Both the position numbers and the translations under genes were made by a program. A stretch of 64,000 nucleotides of DNA from positions 10,787,501 to 10,851,500 of the forward strand of contig NC_071347.1 in NCBI RefSeq assembly GCF_027744825.2, in the 5' to 3' direction. The notes beneath the pieces were generated by a model. That model saw only the letters and a list, made by a program, of their open reading frames with translations, had not been told where the DNA came from and made no database searches. Source of the DNA: Synchiropus splendidus (lineage: Eukaryota; Chordata; Actinopteri; Syngnathiformes; Callionymidae). Within the stretch, counting starts at the first letter, position 1; the number at the start of each line of letters is the position of its first letter. Of this stretch, positions 42,001-55,815 are shown piece by piece.

Positions 42001-44745
42001 ATCAATCAACATCTGCATGTTTTAGACTTTGCGCACAGACAAAGTCTTCAGAATGGACGTAGGATCCTTCCAGACCCTGATGTGCCTGCAGCTAGATTCA
42101 AATGAAGGCCCTCCGTGCTGTGACACTGCACGCCTCCACCGTGCCGGCCATTTTTAAACATCATTACGATTGTGCTCTCATGTGGCTGGACAGGGGCTGT
42201 CAGTTGTGATGGACGATTCCAAGTTGGACGACCATCGTGTTCCTTAGCTGGGACAACCCCATCCTAAAAGGCTTCTTCAATACCGATATTTTCATCGGCA
42301 TCTGTCAACTTCCTTCATCCTTCCATGTGGAACAGCATGGAGCCTGTGTGTATGATCCTCTCCGGTGTTCTTCCTGCACTCCTTCCATAACAGTTAATGT
42401 GCTATCTCAGCGGATGCAGTGGACGCACTTTGCTTTCTCTCTATTTTCATCTCTGCCTCGACAGTGTGGGGTTTAATTCTGTGGACTAATCAGACCATAT
42501 GGTCTCCAGAGTCTTATGTTGTGCTGCGAAGGATGGGCTAGGGATGGTGCTGCTGGGTTGTTAGCGGTGCCAGGTCTGCACACATCCAGGTTTAAGACCT
42601 GGAAATGAGAGCGGAGAATTCTCAGGAAATGAATCAAGGATGGCGTGGAGACCGTAGTGAGGCGAGAAGACATCGTTGTGGATTTGCCACAGCTGCTGTC
42701 GATCTCTCGGCGTGTTGTTTTTCCACGCCAACTTATCCACTCCAAATGCCCTTTCGGCGTCGACGCCACAGCTGCTGTTTAACTGAATGATTTCAATAAT
42801 TCATTCAGCCGAACGTGCATTAACTTGGTGGTGATGGATCCCCCCCCGACTGAAAGATGGCTGCATCTGCCAAGCGCCAAATTCGCTGGTGAATAATCAT
42901 GTATTTAAAGTTACAAATAACTCACTCATCTCTCAAGGATTTGGAGTGAGCGCCAGATCGTGATACATTTCTCACTAAAGCCCTGTGATGGAGAATTATT
43001 TTGGAAATGGTAAAAGGCGATCAGGCTGATCCTAATCTGTCTATGTTGATTTAATTTTGCTCTTACCTATAGGTGTTAATCATAGATATCTGTCTTCAGT
43101 GGGCGCATATTGTGTCGGAGCACGATGAGTGTGTTAATACATGCCGCGCACAGTGGGTGCTAAACATTGATCTTGTTTAATCTTGCTGGCCTGCCGCTAA
43201 TGACGGGAGATGATGGTCCACACAGGACAGACTGCTCACGGGATTAGATATCTAAATGAGGACTTTATCCTCATCCTCCCTTCCTCTTCCCTCCATTACC
43301 AATAAGCCTCACCACAGTCACACACACGCTCGGGTACAATGCATGTGCCCGTGCCGTGTCTGCCATGTGGCGCGTTTCACACAATACAGACAATGGAAAA
43401 GTCATGTCTTCGGTCTTCATTTTGTGGCTGCTTATTCATGCAAGTATGCAGTATTTACCTCCCAGGAGCTGGAGCAGCGCTATTCCCATCTGCTTGGCTT
43501 CTTCTTGTGCGACTTCACACAATAGCAAAGGCGCGCTCTCGTAGAGCCTCCATCTCCTGTGTGCTAGACAAACACCGAGCTAGCTTCTGCCTACAGTGAT
43601 AGATTAATGTTGTCTCCTCCATACACTGTGGCTTGTTTTCCCATTTAACCTGCACGGCTTCCTCTGTAGCGCCCCCTCGGCCTTGGTCTTGCTGTGCGTG
43701 TGTGTGTGTGTTTACGTTTCTCTGCCTGTGTGCGCTGCGCTTCTATGGAAAGATATTGAAAGGGCTCTGAGGACAACCTTCATCAATCACCAACTCCGAA
43801 GGAAATGGAGAGAGGGATGGAGGATTGAAAGAGTGATGGAGGTCAGCATGAGAAGCAGCATCTGGCACGGAGAAGAGGAAGAGACAGAGATGTAGTGGAT
43901 GGAGCAGTCCGAGCTGGCTCTGATTGAGCTGGGTACTGTAGTTTATATTCTTTGGAGATAAGGCGGAGTAGCAGCGCTCAGCAGCTTCCTCCGCCTGTAG
44001 CTTGAACCAAGCTTGATAATAAGAGAGTGTGAATGAAGCAAATTGAATTAATGCTGCAGCACACCATAAAAGCTCTAACTATTATGCATTTTTAAATCCC
44101 ATAATGAGCAGACTGCTAAAATAATTTCACACTTCAGTGCAGAAGATGGAGCGCTTACAGATTCGGGGCCTGACTGACAGGGCCAAGGCTGTAGCCCTTC
44201 CGCAGGACTCCAGATGTTGAAAGCGTGGTTGCTCTTACCTGGAGAAGTTTTCCTGATGTGATCGGACTCACCGACTTCACTTCGTCTGTTTCTTCTTCTG
44301 CTTTGCTGTTGTCTGAGGGAAGCTTCAGTTGTGATGTTTCATCAATACTTCTGTCAAGCACCTGCACTGTACAGCCAGGTCAGGATCAAATCTAATAAGT
44401 GCTTGAAGCTGTTCCAGTCATGAAAAAGCGTGAGGGAGAATTATGGTTCCCATAAGAAATAGTAGAGTGACCATCAGACAAACAAACCAAAAATATGAAT
44501 AAAAGTTCTAAAAAACTTTTGTTCCCCTGTGGCTTTTTGTTTCAACCTCCCTCCCCACCATATTTTTGCCTTTTGATTTTCTCCTTAGCAGCTATTTAAA
44601 TATACATGAACATTTTCCCATTCATTTTACTGTCAGATTGGCACATTTTGTTGGTATTTTTGTAGCTTTTATGAAAGCATTCTCTCATATAAACTGTTTC
44701 TTTAACTGTTTTTGTTCCATGCATAAGACACGATAACAACTTCAT
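39007..44745 (+). other. Cadherin intron 1, continued
   Basis: No exon was recognised. One copy of a dispersed repeat lies at 41206-41340. Low-repeat, TAAT/ATTA-rich sequence at 42870-43250 is a candidate conserved non-coding block. A CTCF-like core (complement of GCGCCCCCT) is at 43669-43677. Other open frames are short and unrecognised. Confidence 0.45.
41206..41340 (+). repeat. Dispersed repeat (GAGGACC...TTAACCAGGACTCTGA), copy 1
   Basis: About 135 bp shares with 54998-55132 the words CATTG.CATAATGC.TTTCCCAGC, AACC..ACAAGACA.GTGG and CCTTAACCAGGACTCTGA. It is probably an old MITE or SINE-like family. A shorter antisense match (CTAAACCCAAT and GCCAGGACTTA on the complement) is seen near 19560-19600. 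Confidence 0.65.
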
Positions 44746-45040
44746 TCAGTATACTAAAAATCCGACTTACGAGCGGGATCGGTTCCGACCAACCGGTCGT
44801 AAGTCAGATTGGACGTAAGTGGAATGCCATTCAAAATAGCCGACACGAGGGTTACAGGTGCTACTGTAGTGATAGATCGCTGTGTGAGAGTGAGATGCCG
44901 GGATACTGTGCTGCTGTAACTGTCGTACGCGATGCCGGGCTGCTACGTGCTGCGGTACCAGACATTGAATAAAAAAAATAAAAAAAAAGCATCTGCTGGC
45001 CGTGGTCGTATGTACGGGTGGACCTAAGTCGGATGCTGCT
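44746..45040. mobile_element. Probable second pogo-like MITE (CCGACTTACG type)
   Basis: It starts near CAGTATACTAAAAATCCGAC. It contains CGACTTACGAGCGGGATCGG and GTCGTAAGTCAG near the left, and the inverse-type words GTGGACCTAAGTCGGAT on the right at 45018-45035. The CGACTTACG-type terminal words recall pogo/Tigger elements. Exact ends and a TA duplication are not clear. Confidence 0.45.
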
Positions 45041-45059
45041 TCCATATCTGACACATAAT

Positions 45060-45219
45060 CAGGCTTTTAGCTAGGAGGGCGTCTGGGCGTCTGCAAAACA
45101 TGAAAAAATGGACGCCCGTTTCTCTCGCTGCACCAGATTACGCTGTGGCATCTGGCAGCGAAGCTACAGTTTCTTCATGTTTTTGCAGATGCCCAGATGC
45201 CCTCCTAGCTAAAAACCTG
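45060..45219. mobile_element. 160-bp hAT-type MITE (hairpin) with 8-bp target duplication
   Basis: The left arm CAGGCTTTTAGCTAGGAGGG (from 45060) is inverted at the right end (CCTCCTAGCTAAAAACCTG to 45219). About 40 bp pair between the two arms. The flanks are CACATAAT (45052-45059) and GACATAAT (45220-45227), an 8-bp duplication with one mismatch. There is no coding capacity. Confidence 0.85.
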
Positions 45220-45227
45220 GACATAAT

Positions 45228-47247
45228 GCTGGAGTTGGTTTGATGGACCCACTGATGGGCTGAAGAGGTTTCATGAAACACTGTCCCCATTTTTCAAGTC
45301 CACTAAGGACTAGTCCACTCATATATATTACAGTCCTTCTCATCAATTCCAGTGCACAGATCGGTTGTGACTCAAGAAAATTGCGACGTACATTTGCCCG
45401 GTGGAGTTTCCCTTTCCAAATTTAGTTGGAGTATCTTCACCCTTCAGTTCTTGTTGACAAGTTGACAAGTCTTCCACAAGACAACTACATGTCAGCTATG
45501 TTTCAGTTTGTAGAAATAACAAATGAAACTTTGAAGCTTCAAACTTTTTGTCCAGCGTTGGCTTAGAAAGGTTCACTGGTTTGGACGGCAAAATTGCCCA
45601 TCACGAATGATGAGAAACCGCCAACCGAGGGAAAGATTTTAAAGAGCCAATCGTGGTTTTTTCTTTGTGCTCCCCGAATGTTTCTTCACTCAGATCACGA
45701 AAAACAGATTTCAATGCCTTGCCTGAAATACTCTGAGACACAAATGGGCGTCTATTGATGTGTCAACAGCCAACAGTCAGACCTGGACACTGACGTCTGC
45801 TCTGGTATTATGGGGTTCATGTCTAAAGGTGCGACACATTTTTCCCCATTTCCTGCCCTCATATGTTCTTTGCTTTCCTCATCACAGGAGTCAGGGTACC
45901 ATAAATTTGAAATTACCTCTCCATCATCCCACCACGGAGAGAGAGAGAGACAGATAGTTCTCTGACGCACACTGAGGCTACCAGACGGGTGCTGATAGAG
46001 ACTAATGGCCAAATGAAAGCTCCTGTGTTAGCAGCGCACCTTTGGATAGTATGAAAAAAAGCACACATGGTATCTCCTGTTATTTCCCATCTCCTCTCCT
46101 CCTCTTTCCTCTTGCTCCATCTCCTCTCTCGATGATCAATCCCTGACTGCATCCTGAGAGAAATGCAGCAGGCTTTTATTCTTAGCTCCACCGGGTTTCT
46201 TCATGCTACGCTTTCCTCTCAACTCTGGGCAAGTGGAGCGACGCATAGGAGCATCTCACTCTTCCTACAGGAAAAGAAACGCAGTCGCGCATTCTCTGCC
46301 TCACACATATTCAAACGATCTCTTGTAGACAAATATCATCGCACACAAATAACTCGTGTAAACTACGCGTCGAGCAACATTGCAGTTAGTCCCCTTTTTT
46401 TATTTATTTTTCTTAATACCTAAAAAATGTGAATTCTTCATTAACTGCAACAACAGTGCAGTGGGGAGCTGAAATAATGGTCGAACCATGACAGCCCTTG
46501 TCAGGGTGCAGCGAAGGGATCTTAATTAGTGCTGCGCCGCTATCTCCTTGGTTTGCAGCTGTTAGCTTTTTTTAGGAGAAAAAAGACAGACATATTGGGA
46601 AGGAAGAAATAGGAAGCTTGAGAAATGGATGAGTTGTGTCTTCATATTTGGGCAGATTTTTATAGCGTTTCAAAGTGAGATCTCAAGCGATAAAATGAGC
46701 TTATTTTGCTTGCGATGTTTAGTCACATATTGGTGTCGCATATGCGTGTGTTTACAACCCATCCTCACTTCCATGGCGTATTGACATTAGGATAGTAGAC
46801 TTGCGTCCTATACTGACGTCAAAGGTAGCCTTCAAGTTTTGCTTGTTGACACATAGCACTCCAAGAGGAGTTTGTGGACCGAGCACGAGGCACAGGGAGA
46901 AGTTCGGAAGCTCTCTTCACTGAATAATATTGGATGTCAGTTGCTTTTTATAACCCCTGAAGTGGCTGTCCTCCGTACCACCTGGTCATTTGATTGGTCT
47001 TGAATAGCAACTGACACGTTGTTTTTCATGTAGAATGAAAAGTTGCATGCAATCCTCTTTTTTGTAAGTGAAGAACTGCCCAAGGCATCAGGACATGCCG
47101 CGCAAGGCGGGACATGTACTTTCATTGGAAGCCTAATGTGTCATCATGTGACGCTGCTGGCTGCAAAAGTCCACTCTCTCATCGTCAAAATATTACCATT
47201 AGAGTGAGCATTTTTTTTTTACTTGATACATTTTTCTACATGTATAA

Positions 47248-47345
<98 letters not shown>

Positions 47346-49171
47346 TATACACTTTATACATGTAGTAAAAATGTAATAAAGTAAAAAAAAAATGTTGTTG
47401 AAATATTTCCAGTATATTTTTCTTCCATTTTTTTTATAACTTTCACACACACTTCACACTCTGCATCTCCCATCGTCCGATGTTGCCCTTCAATGTCACA
47501 ATGACAAGGTTTTCATCTCATTATTCAGTACTTGTTGGATGCTTGTGATCAGGTCATAGTGCAGTGAAGAGCTGCCTCTGCACTTGAAGTGAAGCCATTA
47601 CGTGACAACTTACAGGGCAAATGCCCAAATATCTTCCTTCACCTCCACAGTTTTGAATCATGTCATTTCCAGTGACTGAGCAGCAGCACAACAACGAAGA
47701 AGAAAGCGCAAATGAAAACACATGCTGCCGCAGTGGTACAAGTGTCTCGCACAAGCTTGTCGAGAAGGTGACAGGTGATGAGCAGAGAGCTCAGTGTCTG
47801 CCATCGCAATAAAACATCAAGTAGCTCACCCTCTCGAAAAATCCGAGCTTGCTTTTTCACTCTGGACATGGTCAAATACTTGCCCTACAAAAATGAATGC
47901 ACAGTATGTGCAATACTGCAAACAAGGCGGTAATATGAAGAATAATGTGACGAGAACGCGAGGAACAAAAATGCCCACTGACTCCGACAGGAGAGGTGTG
48001 CACATACGTTTAATGAGCAGAGTGCATCCAGGTCACAGATGACTCTGGTGAAAACAATTACATCTGCTGTTTGACGGTGAGACGCAGACTGGCAGGCAGA
48101 GCTCAGGTTCTTCTTCCTGCGGGTGATTGCAGGCGAGTTTGGAGGTGATTAGGTGGCCTGGGTTAGTGATCCACGAGGAGGACGTGTGACAGCATGAGCT
48201 CCACAATGCAGGAATAATGATCCATCCAACACTTAATCTAACTCGCTGTGTTGTCGCTGGATTCGCCCGAACATCCAACATGATTTCCAAATTATTCCAC
48301 TGTCAGGCTGGATGTTGAATCAGGGGCTTGGAAAATCCTCTTTCTACCGCAGCAAGGACTTAGTTCAGGTTGTCCAAACCCAATTAGAAGCAGACCAGAT
48401 GTGTTGAGGTGACAATGCATTTTCTTTTAACACTGTGGTTGTGTAGTTTCACCACAAGGTCAACTAGAAACTGCTTCGTAGCTCAACAACAGTCAGTTTG
48501 CAAATTTTACAACATGGCTGACTTCCACCTTCTCAAGCCAGACGTGCGATGTGTCCTCTTGACTGTTCCTCGCCCATGTGCTCTGATCCATGGGCTCATT
48601 TAGTGGTGCTTGTATACGGACACTTCACTTGACTTTCACACCCTCATTCACAGATAAATAAATAAATATTTTCCTTCTGGCTTAGATCATTGAAACGGAT
48701 ATCAAAACAGCACAATATACATTATTGTATACTTACTGTAACAGGTGTAATCTCACATTCTCCACTCAAAACTCTGTTTAGATGAAGGCTTCAGTCGCCT
48801 GAGTATTCTCCCAGCAGTGTAATTTATCTCCATGCAACTCAGTATGACAGAAACCACAAACCCAAATTGAGAGTGCTTTTGGTGCCTTCGTACCATTAAT
48901 AAACATCCTCTCCACCAGGCAAACATATACTGTACACAAATATACCCGGCTCCAGGCAAGAAATTGAAAGCCCAGGGCAGTGTGCGTAGCACGGAGAGAC
49001 CCAACAACAATTTACATCTGTATACTTTGGTTCCTCCGTGGAGGATTGCTGCTGTGCATTTCATCCTGCTGTGTCATTTCGATTTACTTTGCTCCCTAAC
49101 TTTCGAAATAACTGATTTTTCTCTGTTTGACAGCATGTATGCCTTGACAGAGCAGCATGATTTACTGTATG

Positions 49172-49176
<5 letters not shown>
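45228..49176 (+). other. Cadherin intron 1, continued
   Basis: No exon was recognised. The stretch contains (GA)n near 45940 and a low-repeat block at 46480-46740. A compound microsatellite enclosed in inverted arms lies at 47211-47391. Open frames are short and lack domains. Confidence 0.45.
47211..47391. repeat. Compound microsatellite (GT)n(TA)n(GA)n within inverted arms
   Basis: The arms at 47211-47250 (T tract, ACTTGATACATTTTT, CTACATGTATAAAGTGTG) and 47343-47391 (its near reverse complement, ending in an A tract) enclose GT, TA and GA runs. This suggests a MITE whose loop expanded into microsatellite. Confidence 0.85.

Positions 49177-49250
<74 letters not shown>
49177..49250. repeat. 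(TA)n microsatellite left of pogo copy 4
   Basis: A pure TA run of about 74 bp, separated from the transposon end at 49258 by only ACATATA. Confidence 0.97.
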
Positions 49251-49834
<584 letters not shown>

Positions 49835-50983
49835 GGTGCAGGTTGGTAGAGATAGATGAGTGTGGCGCTGTACTGTATGGACTCTTGAGTTGGTGTTAGT
49901 TCTACTGTAAGTGTCTGTTTTGTTGGTGGCACAAATTTGAGATCTGCAAGTGCACTTGATAATCAGACACAGTGAAGTATGAACTCCCAGCTGGTTGTGA
50001 GAATGCAGTACTTGACTACTAATGCGGTACTTATTGAGCTGCGACCTCATGTCTGTTTAAATGGGCAGGGGATCCCACACACTCCGGTGACCTTAATTTC
50101 ATTGCGAAGTTCTGTCTCTGTAGCTCTCTCCTCCTGCTAGTCACGCCGAGCGACAATAGCTGGCATTTTAACTGAGAGCAGGGATGTTGAGCTCATTTCC
50201 AATCCTTGTGTTGCCATCCAATCAATTCCAACTGGTGGTGATCTCACTCTTGCAAAGCAAATGATGCTGCTGCTGCAGCCTGTTCTGCAGCTTTAAAGCC
50301 CCAATTTAGCGTAATTGAGCGGGGTATCTTAAAGGAAGACGCCGGCCTTGGACCTAGTTTCGGAAAAAGAGACAAAGGTGTGCGGGAATGTTCAAGAGAA
50401 GCCATTAAAGTTTGGATTTACTTCACTTTCAAGTGTCTTGTTATCAGGAATTCCAGATGAGACCTGATCCCGGCCTCATTTTGTGGAGGGAATATTATTG
50501 ATTTGTTGGCCCTGTGCTCGGCTTTGAAGTTGTACTTAATGCGTGGTGGTGGAACTTTGCGCGGGTCCTGATGAAAAGTGTGGGCTTTAAAATGCTGAGA
50601 GTTTCTTCTTGCTCATTATAATATTCATGATGCTTAACTGTAGATCGGAGGCCGTGGCTCTTTAGGGAGCGACCAGCATGCATCACTGCCTGCTAATTGT
50701 CAGATACAAACATAAACGTCGATTCCATCTCTCCTGAGTCACGCAACACGAATAACTTGACGAAGAAGTGGCGGCATGTTTTCTGATATTTTGCTTTTGC
50801 AAAGCACAAGTCAATAGTTACACTGAAAAACACCATGGTCTGTCAGCTGACTCTTAAGTCATGAAAAAGATTGAGAGAGCAGATTTTTTTTTTTTCAAAT
50901 GAATACTCCACGATTGTCCCCTATTGTGGTCTATGATGCGGATGAAGGCAGCTTTGGAACAGGAGACAGAATAAATAAGGAAG
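49835..50983 (+). other. Cadherin intron 1, low-repeat block
   Basis: Sequence from about 50050 to 50700 has balanced composition, no simple repeats and no open frame of note. It contains TAATT/ATTA words and E-box-like CAGCTG/CAGCTT words. This is the best-looking candidate for a conserved intronic enhancer cluster, but conservation cannot be tested here. Confidence 0.3.
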
Positions 50984-51255
50984 AAGAAATAATGCGTTCC
51001 AAGCCTTAAAAGAGGCTTGTGTAGGAGTGAATGTAGAGTGTCTGCTGCAGGTGCGCTGTTCCTCTATGTGTGTGGCCGCTGCATGTGGGCGGGGTTGCCG
51101 AGTGAGTGAGGTCTCTCCAGAAGTGAAGAGGTGCCCGGTGTGTGTCCAGCTCTGAATGTGTGGTTCTCAAAGTAATAAACCAAGTAACGCTCTGTCCCAG
51201 ACTCGCCTCATCCCTGTCCGAGCTCCAGCCGACATCAGGACATCAAACCCTGAGA
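50984..51255 (+). mobile_element. Pogo/Tigger-like transposon, copy 5 (internal fragment)
   Basis: It matches copy 4 from AATGCGTTCCAAGCCTTAAA to GGACATCAAACCCTG, with a small deletion near 51166. Both inverted ends are absent. Confidence 0.85.
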
Positions 51256-54200
51256 GACACATAGAACGCATCTTGATGCGCATCGGTAAAAAAGCTAAAA
51301 GTTAGCTTGTGAATATATGTGGTTTCACAATCAGAGTTCAACTCAAAGACCTGGAATTCTAAAGTTTACCACCAAATCAGATTCTAAAAGTTTGAGCGAG
51401 ACGTGTGGATGTTAAAAAATAGAAAAAAATATTTTTTTTTTTCAAAAGAGTCATTTATGAAATATATATTTTTCTAACAATTTTCAAATTGCAGGTTTTT
51501 GGAGGTGGACAGCCGCATCCGTTCCACTGCGGCCACATATACATTTTCACCATTGAGAGGGGCTCTCAAATAATGAGAAAACAAAAATAGATGAAAATCG
51601 AAGTATTATTTTTATAATTAAAGGTTTTGTGTGTATTGTTTTATATTACATCGAAAGAAAAAATTAAATGTTAGAAAATACATTTAAACCCAAATAAAGT
51701 TCAAAAGATACAAATAAAAATCTATTAAATCAGTAAAAAAAAAACCCCACAAATATTGAACTCTAAAAATACACAACATATAATAATAAGAGGGACAAAA
51801 TGTCAATAATAAACATTCAAAGGGAAATTAGTTCTTCAGCCAAGGGTAAAATTAAACAGATATAAATGGAAATATTTTTAAAATTGTGAATAAGACAAAA
51901 ATAATTCAGAATCATTCAAAGCTGAACTGTTTAAATATCAGACCACAAAACATTGGGTACATTCAGCATGAATACGAGCGGCAAGCTGCATGGCAAAGGA
52001 TGGCAGAAAGAGACTACAAGTAAAACCAAGCACATTTGGTGCATTCGACAAAAGAGCAGTGTTCCAAAATAGTCTTCAGGATTAAAATGGTGGTGAATCA
52101 AACTAGTGCTTCGGGGCTAGATGAAATCAAAAAAGGAATGCAAATTCATAAAGAATGCGGTATTTTTTATATTTCATGTCGCAGCTTCAAAACCACAGCA
52201 GATGCCCTAAAATATCTTCATGCCTGATGAATAAGGTTCCATTCATGAGCCACTTTGAATCAATATCAGTCAATCTAAATCTCAGTGAAAGTAAAGCCTT
52301 GAACCAACATGTATAGGAACCAGTGAAAGACAAAATGGTTGAGCTGATGTTGCACTTTTTCCAAACATTTCTCTGAATCGGAAGCACACACAATTTAGTA
52401 TGTTTCACCTGTCCAAGGAAATCATTATCTAGTTTTGACCTTGCAATGGTGTCATACATATTTATTAGCTTCCATCCTCCATACTGGCCGCTGCATTCTG
52501 CATAGAAACCGCTCATCGTGCTGTGATGTTTTCCGTTCTTATTCATGCCGTTGCCCAAACATATCATCAAGCATGTGGCATCAAAATAGGCAATGGCAAC
52601 TCAACACCTATCCCCGTTCCATTTGATCGCTCACAGACTGACATCCATTGAAGCCCACAGTCACACCAGGGGGAGAAACTCCAGACACCCACAGCTCTGG
52701 GTGTTGGAGCTCATTTTTGTGGATTCATTGCTTCAATTTGGGTGGGAGTCGGAATGGTTTGGCCGTCATTATGGAAAGCATTTTGTATTAAATGCATTTT
52801 TGGAAAGAAGTTGACTGATTGACCGAAAATACGCAGGGAAGTCTCCTTGTGAAGCCGTTCAATAAAACCTAATTTCTGAATCAATGTTACAGCACTTTGA
52901 CAGCAGGGAGGCGCAGAACAGAAACAGGAGAGAATCTATGCGGCTCATTGCTACATTTGTCACATCTTAGAAGACGAAGCCATTTTTTTGGAAGGAACAT
53001 TTGTTGTACATGATATGAATTTGCTTTTGAGTGCGGAAGAAACTTATTCAAGACCACACTTTTGGGTGCAAAGACGGCTCTGGTGTTCGTCTTTTTTGGC
53101 ACCTATATGGATGGATTTTGTCCTCCTACGTTTAGGGGTCACAGATTCGGTTCCCGTACGGATCCCTGGCCTCAAAATAATTCTGCAGTCTTATACCATC
53201 ATGGATAAAAAAGGATGATATGGCAGCGTGAGAGCAGTTTGTTGTGGAGCGATCCTTTGGGCGTGTGTGTCCTGCCATGTGAATGGCACTGAGGGACGTA
53301 CCACCTTCCTTGTATTCTTGCAGTCTCTTTCATGGTAATGCTTTTCCCTTAGGGGAGTGGACTCTGTCAGCAGCCTGCCACGGAGAAAGATAGCAAATGT
53401 CTGGCTGCACACTTTCACTTCAAGAGTTTGTAAATTATTATGGACATTGCAGGTGGGATTAATGAAAGTCTCGCTCTCCTCAAAGTGCTTCAAAGAAGGT
53501 TTTATGAACTAAAAAAAGGGAGCAGACTTCCAATGCCATCAGTTTTCGAAGCTCTGATGTTTGCGTGGACAGCTGCGTCGAATATCAGAATAAACCCAGT
53601 CCACTTAAACAGCGGCGGTGGAATCTGTGGACCTCTGTTTGGTGTCAAGGTTCGAAGAGAGTTTTCCATAAAGGCAGTGCATTAGTGCCAGAGGAGAGCT
53701 GCCACTTTTACCTTTGCAAGACACAATAGACCCTGCAATCTCATTGATTATTTGAAGGCAAAGTCAAGCACCAATCAAATGTCCTTCGCTTATACAGAGC
53801 CGCAGGAACGACTGATGTGACGTGGAGGTGCTTTGTTTTACAGTAGCCAAGGCAACCTTTATGTTTACGGTGCCTGGTGGGAAACACAAGTGCAAACTTA
53901 TGTGCACTGAATTATGAAAGAACCACCAAAAACAAGCGTAATAGCCAGAGGGGAAGATGAAAGCCGCCCTACTTGGGTAGCTCCAGCCTTCATCCTTGCT
54001 CCCATCCCAAACGCGCCACATTTACTGCCCTATCTCATCCACAACTAGCATCCTCTGAAAGGCTTTGTGACGCAAGCCGACAAGTCAGTAGCTGGCATTT
54101 GTTCAGCTACCATCATTTTATGTCTTTTTTTTCAAAGCACACTCTTAGTGATGGCCTTAGAAATTGTAAATTACAAACAGTTCTAGAATAGAAATAAAGT

Positions 54201-54997
54201 TTTCACTTTTTTGTCATGGTGAAACGCGTGCAGACCTCCGATTATCGGCTGTCCGGTAAACACAGATATCATTCCCACATTGGCTTATAGAATGTCTGTG
54301 CTTGCAAACTTATTAGTCCTTATACACAGAGTTTGCTTGTAGATAAAAAGAAGAAGTAGAAGAGAGGAAATGTTGTTGCTCGCCAAAACAGCCGAAGGCA
54401 GTCAGAGTGTTTTCCAGATAACATGTTTTCATTAGCTTTTATCAGAATTTAGATTTTCTCAGCTCGGTTACCATTCCTTTCATATAAGAGGAAGCTGTTG
54501 TCTTTAGGCTTGCCATTCTTTTCAGAACTTATGAACACTTTTTAGGCAAAACATTATTTGTTTATTTTTACTCACAAGATGGAAACTGGATGGATATACA
54601 GTAGAGGAGTAGTCCCAAGATCACTGCTTGGTTGTGTCCTCCAGAGAATCTGCACAGTAGAAAGCATATATTTTCATGTAACAAATGGCTTTAAACTATG
54701 TGGAAACACTTCATCCTCTATTTGATTGGACTTTATATGTCACACAAAATGCTCCAGTACCGCTCTGCAGAGCGAGACACAGTGATCACAGATGGATGTG
54801 AAATGATCAAGGCAGCATGCTGACTGTCGAGACGGGCAGCTCATTGATGCTACTTCACTGAGTCTGTCAGGATACTGAACACTTGTTCCTAGTAATATTG
54901 CCCTTGAAAAAAAAAAGAAAGAATTGAAATAAATAAAAATACAAAAATACCCATTGTTCAGAAAATCCCTTGACACACACATTTCCGTCTCTATCTT

Positions 54998-55132
54998 TGT
55001 GGGGACCGCTCATTGCCATAATGCGTTTCCCAGCATCTCACCCTAAACCTAACCATCCAAGACAAGTGGCTCACCTTAACCAGGACTCTGAGCCAAACTG
55101 AAACTCGGTTATAATGACCCAGTTATTTTGAC
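54998..55132 (+). repeat. Dispersed repeat (GGGGACC...TTAACCAGGACTCTGA), copy 2
   Basis: Direct-orientation partner of 41206-41340, about 14 kb away, sharing several blocks of 10-18 bp in the same order. Confidence 0.65.
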
Positions 55133-55644
55133 GTCCTCAAATTCAGCTGAAACCTTGTGGGGTCCAGTCAAAGGGTTTCCACGAAAGCAAAGATAGTATT
55201 TTGTCAAGAATTGGTCCACACAAGGCAGTATAAACAAGCACACACACATACACGCAGACTCACATAAATAGCCAGAAAAACCTGTGATGTGGAGTCCACA
55301 GCAAGTGAACTGCAATACGGTGAGGGATTACTGCACATCACAAAAGCAAAACCGTCTTTTTCAAAGTAGTTTCAATAAGAGGGAATGAAACCTGTTGGGA
55401 AGCGTGACTTTGCTCTTTTACTGTTCGTCCTCGTCCTGGGATTAGAAGCTATTTTTGTCTTGTGCTGTCCCTGAACTCTACAGTAACTCCACTAAATCAT
55501 TTCCCTGTAACTAACATCAAGTTAAGTCCTCCTTATTGAGCCGTATCTAGAATACGTGATTCAGTCACAGGTTCCCTCTTGTGTTGTTACACTTTTAACA
55601 GGAATATCTCTGCAAGATAATCCATAAAATCTTCAATCCTAAAT

Positions 55645-55815
55645 GCAATGGTTTGTGCTGCCGCCTCACAGTCAGAAGTCCTGAGTTTGAATCCAGCCTG
55701 AGGCAACACTGGGGTTCAGCCTGGATCCATGCTGTGTGGAGTTTGCATGTTCTCAACGGGCACTCTGCTTTGTTCCCTTCGTCCAGGAACATACAAAGGT
55801 TGACTCAAGTGTGGG
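55645..55815 (+). repeat. Decayed interspersed repeat (GCCTCACAG...GAGTTTGCATGTTCTC)
   Basis: It contains the word order CTGCCGCCTCACAG, GTCCTGAGTTTGAATCC and GTGTGGAGTTTGCATGTTCTC. From memory this matches a very common fish/amphibian dispersed repeat. The box-B-like GAGTTTGAATCC gives it a tRNA look, but there is no cloverleaf. Confidence 0.5.

Noticed and set aside
52187..52570. 127-codon minus-strand frame in an A-rich part of the cadherin intron
   Set aside because: There is no recognised domain. The region is repeat-like and the frame length is within chance for this composition.
55645..55815. Possible tRNA gene suggested by GAGTTTGAATCC
   Set aside because: No acceptor stem or anticodon arm can be drawn. 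The surrounding words match a common dispersed repeat.
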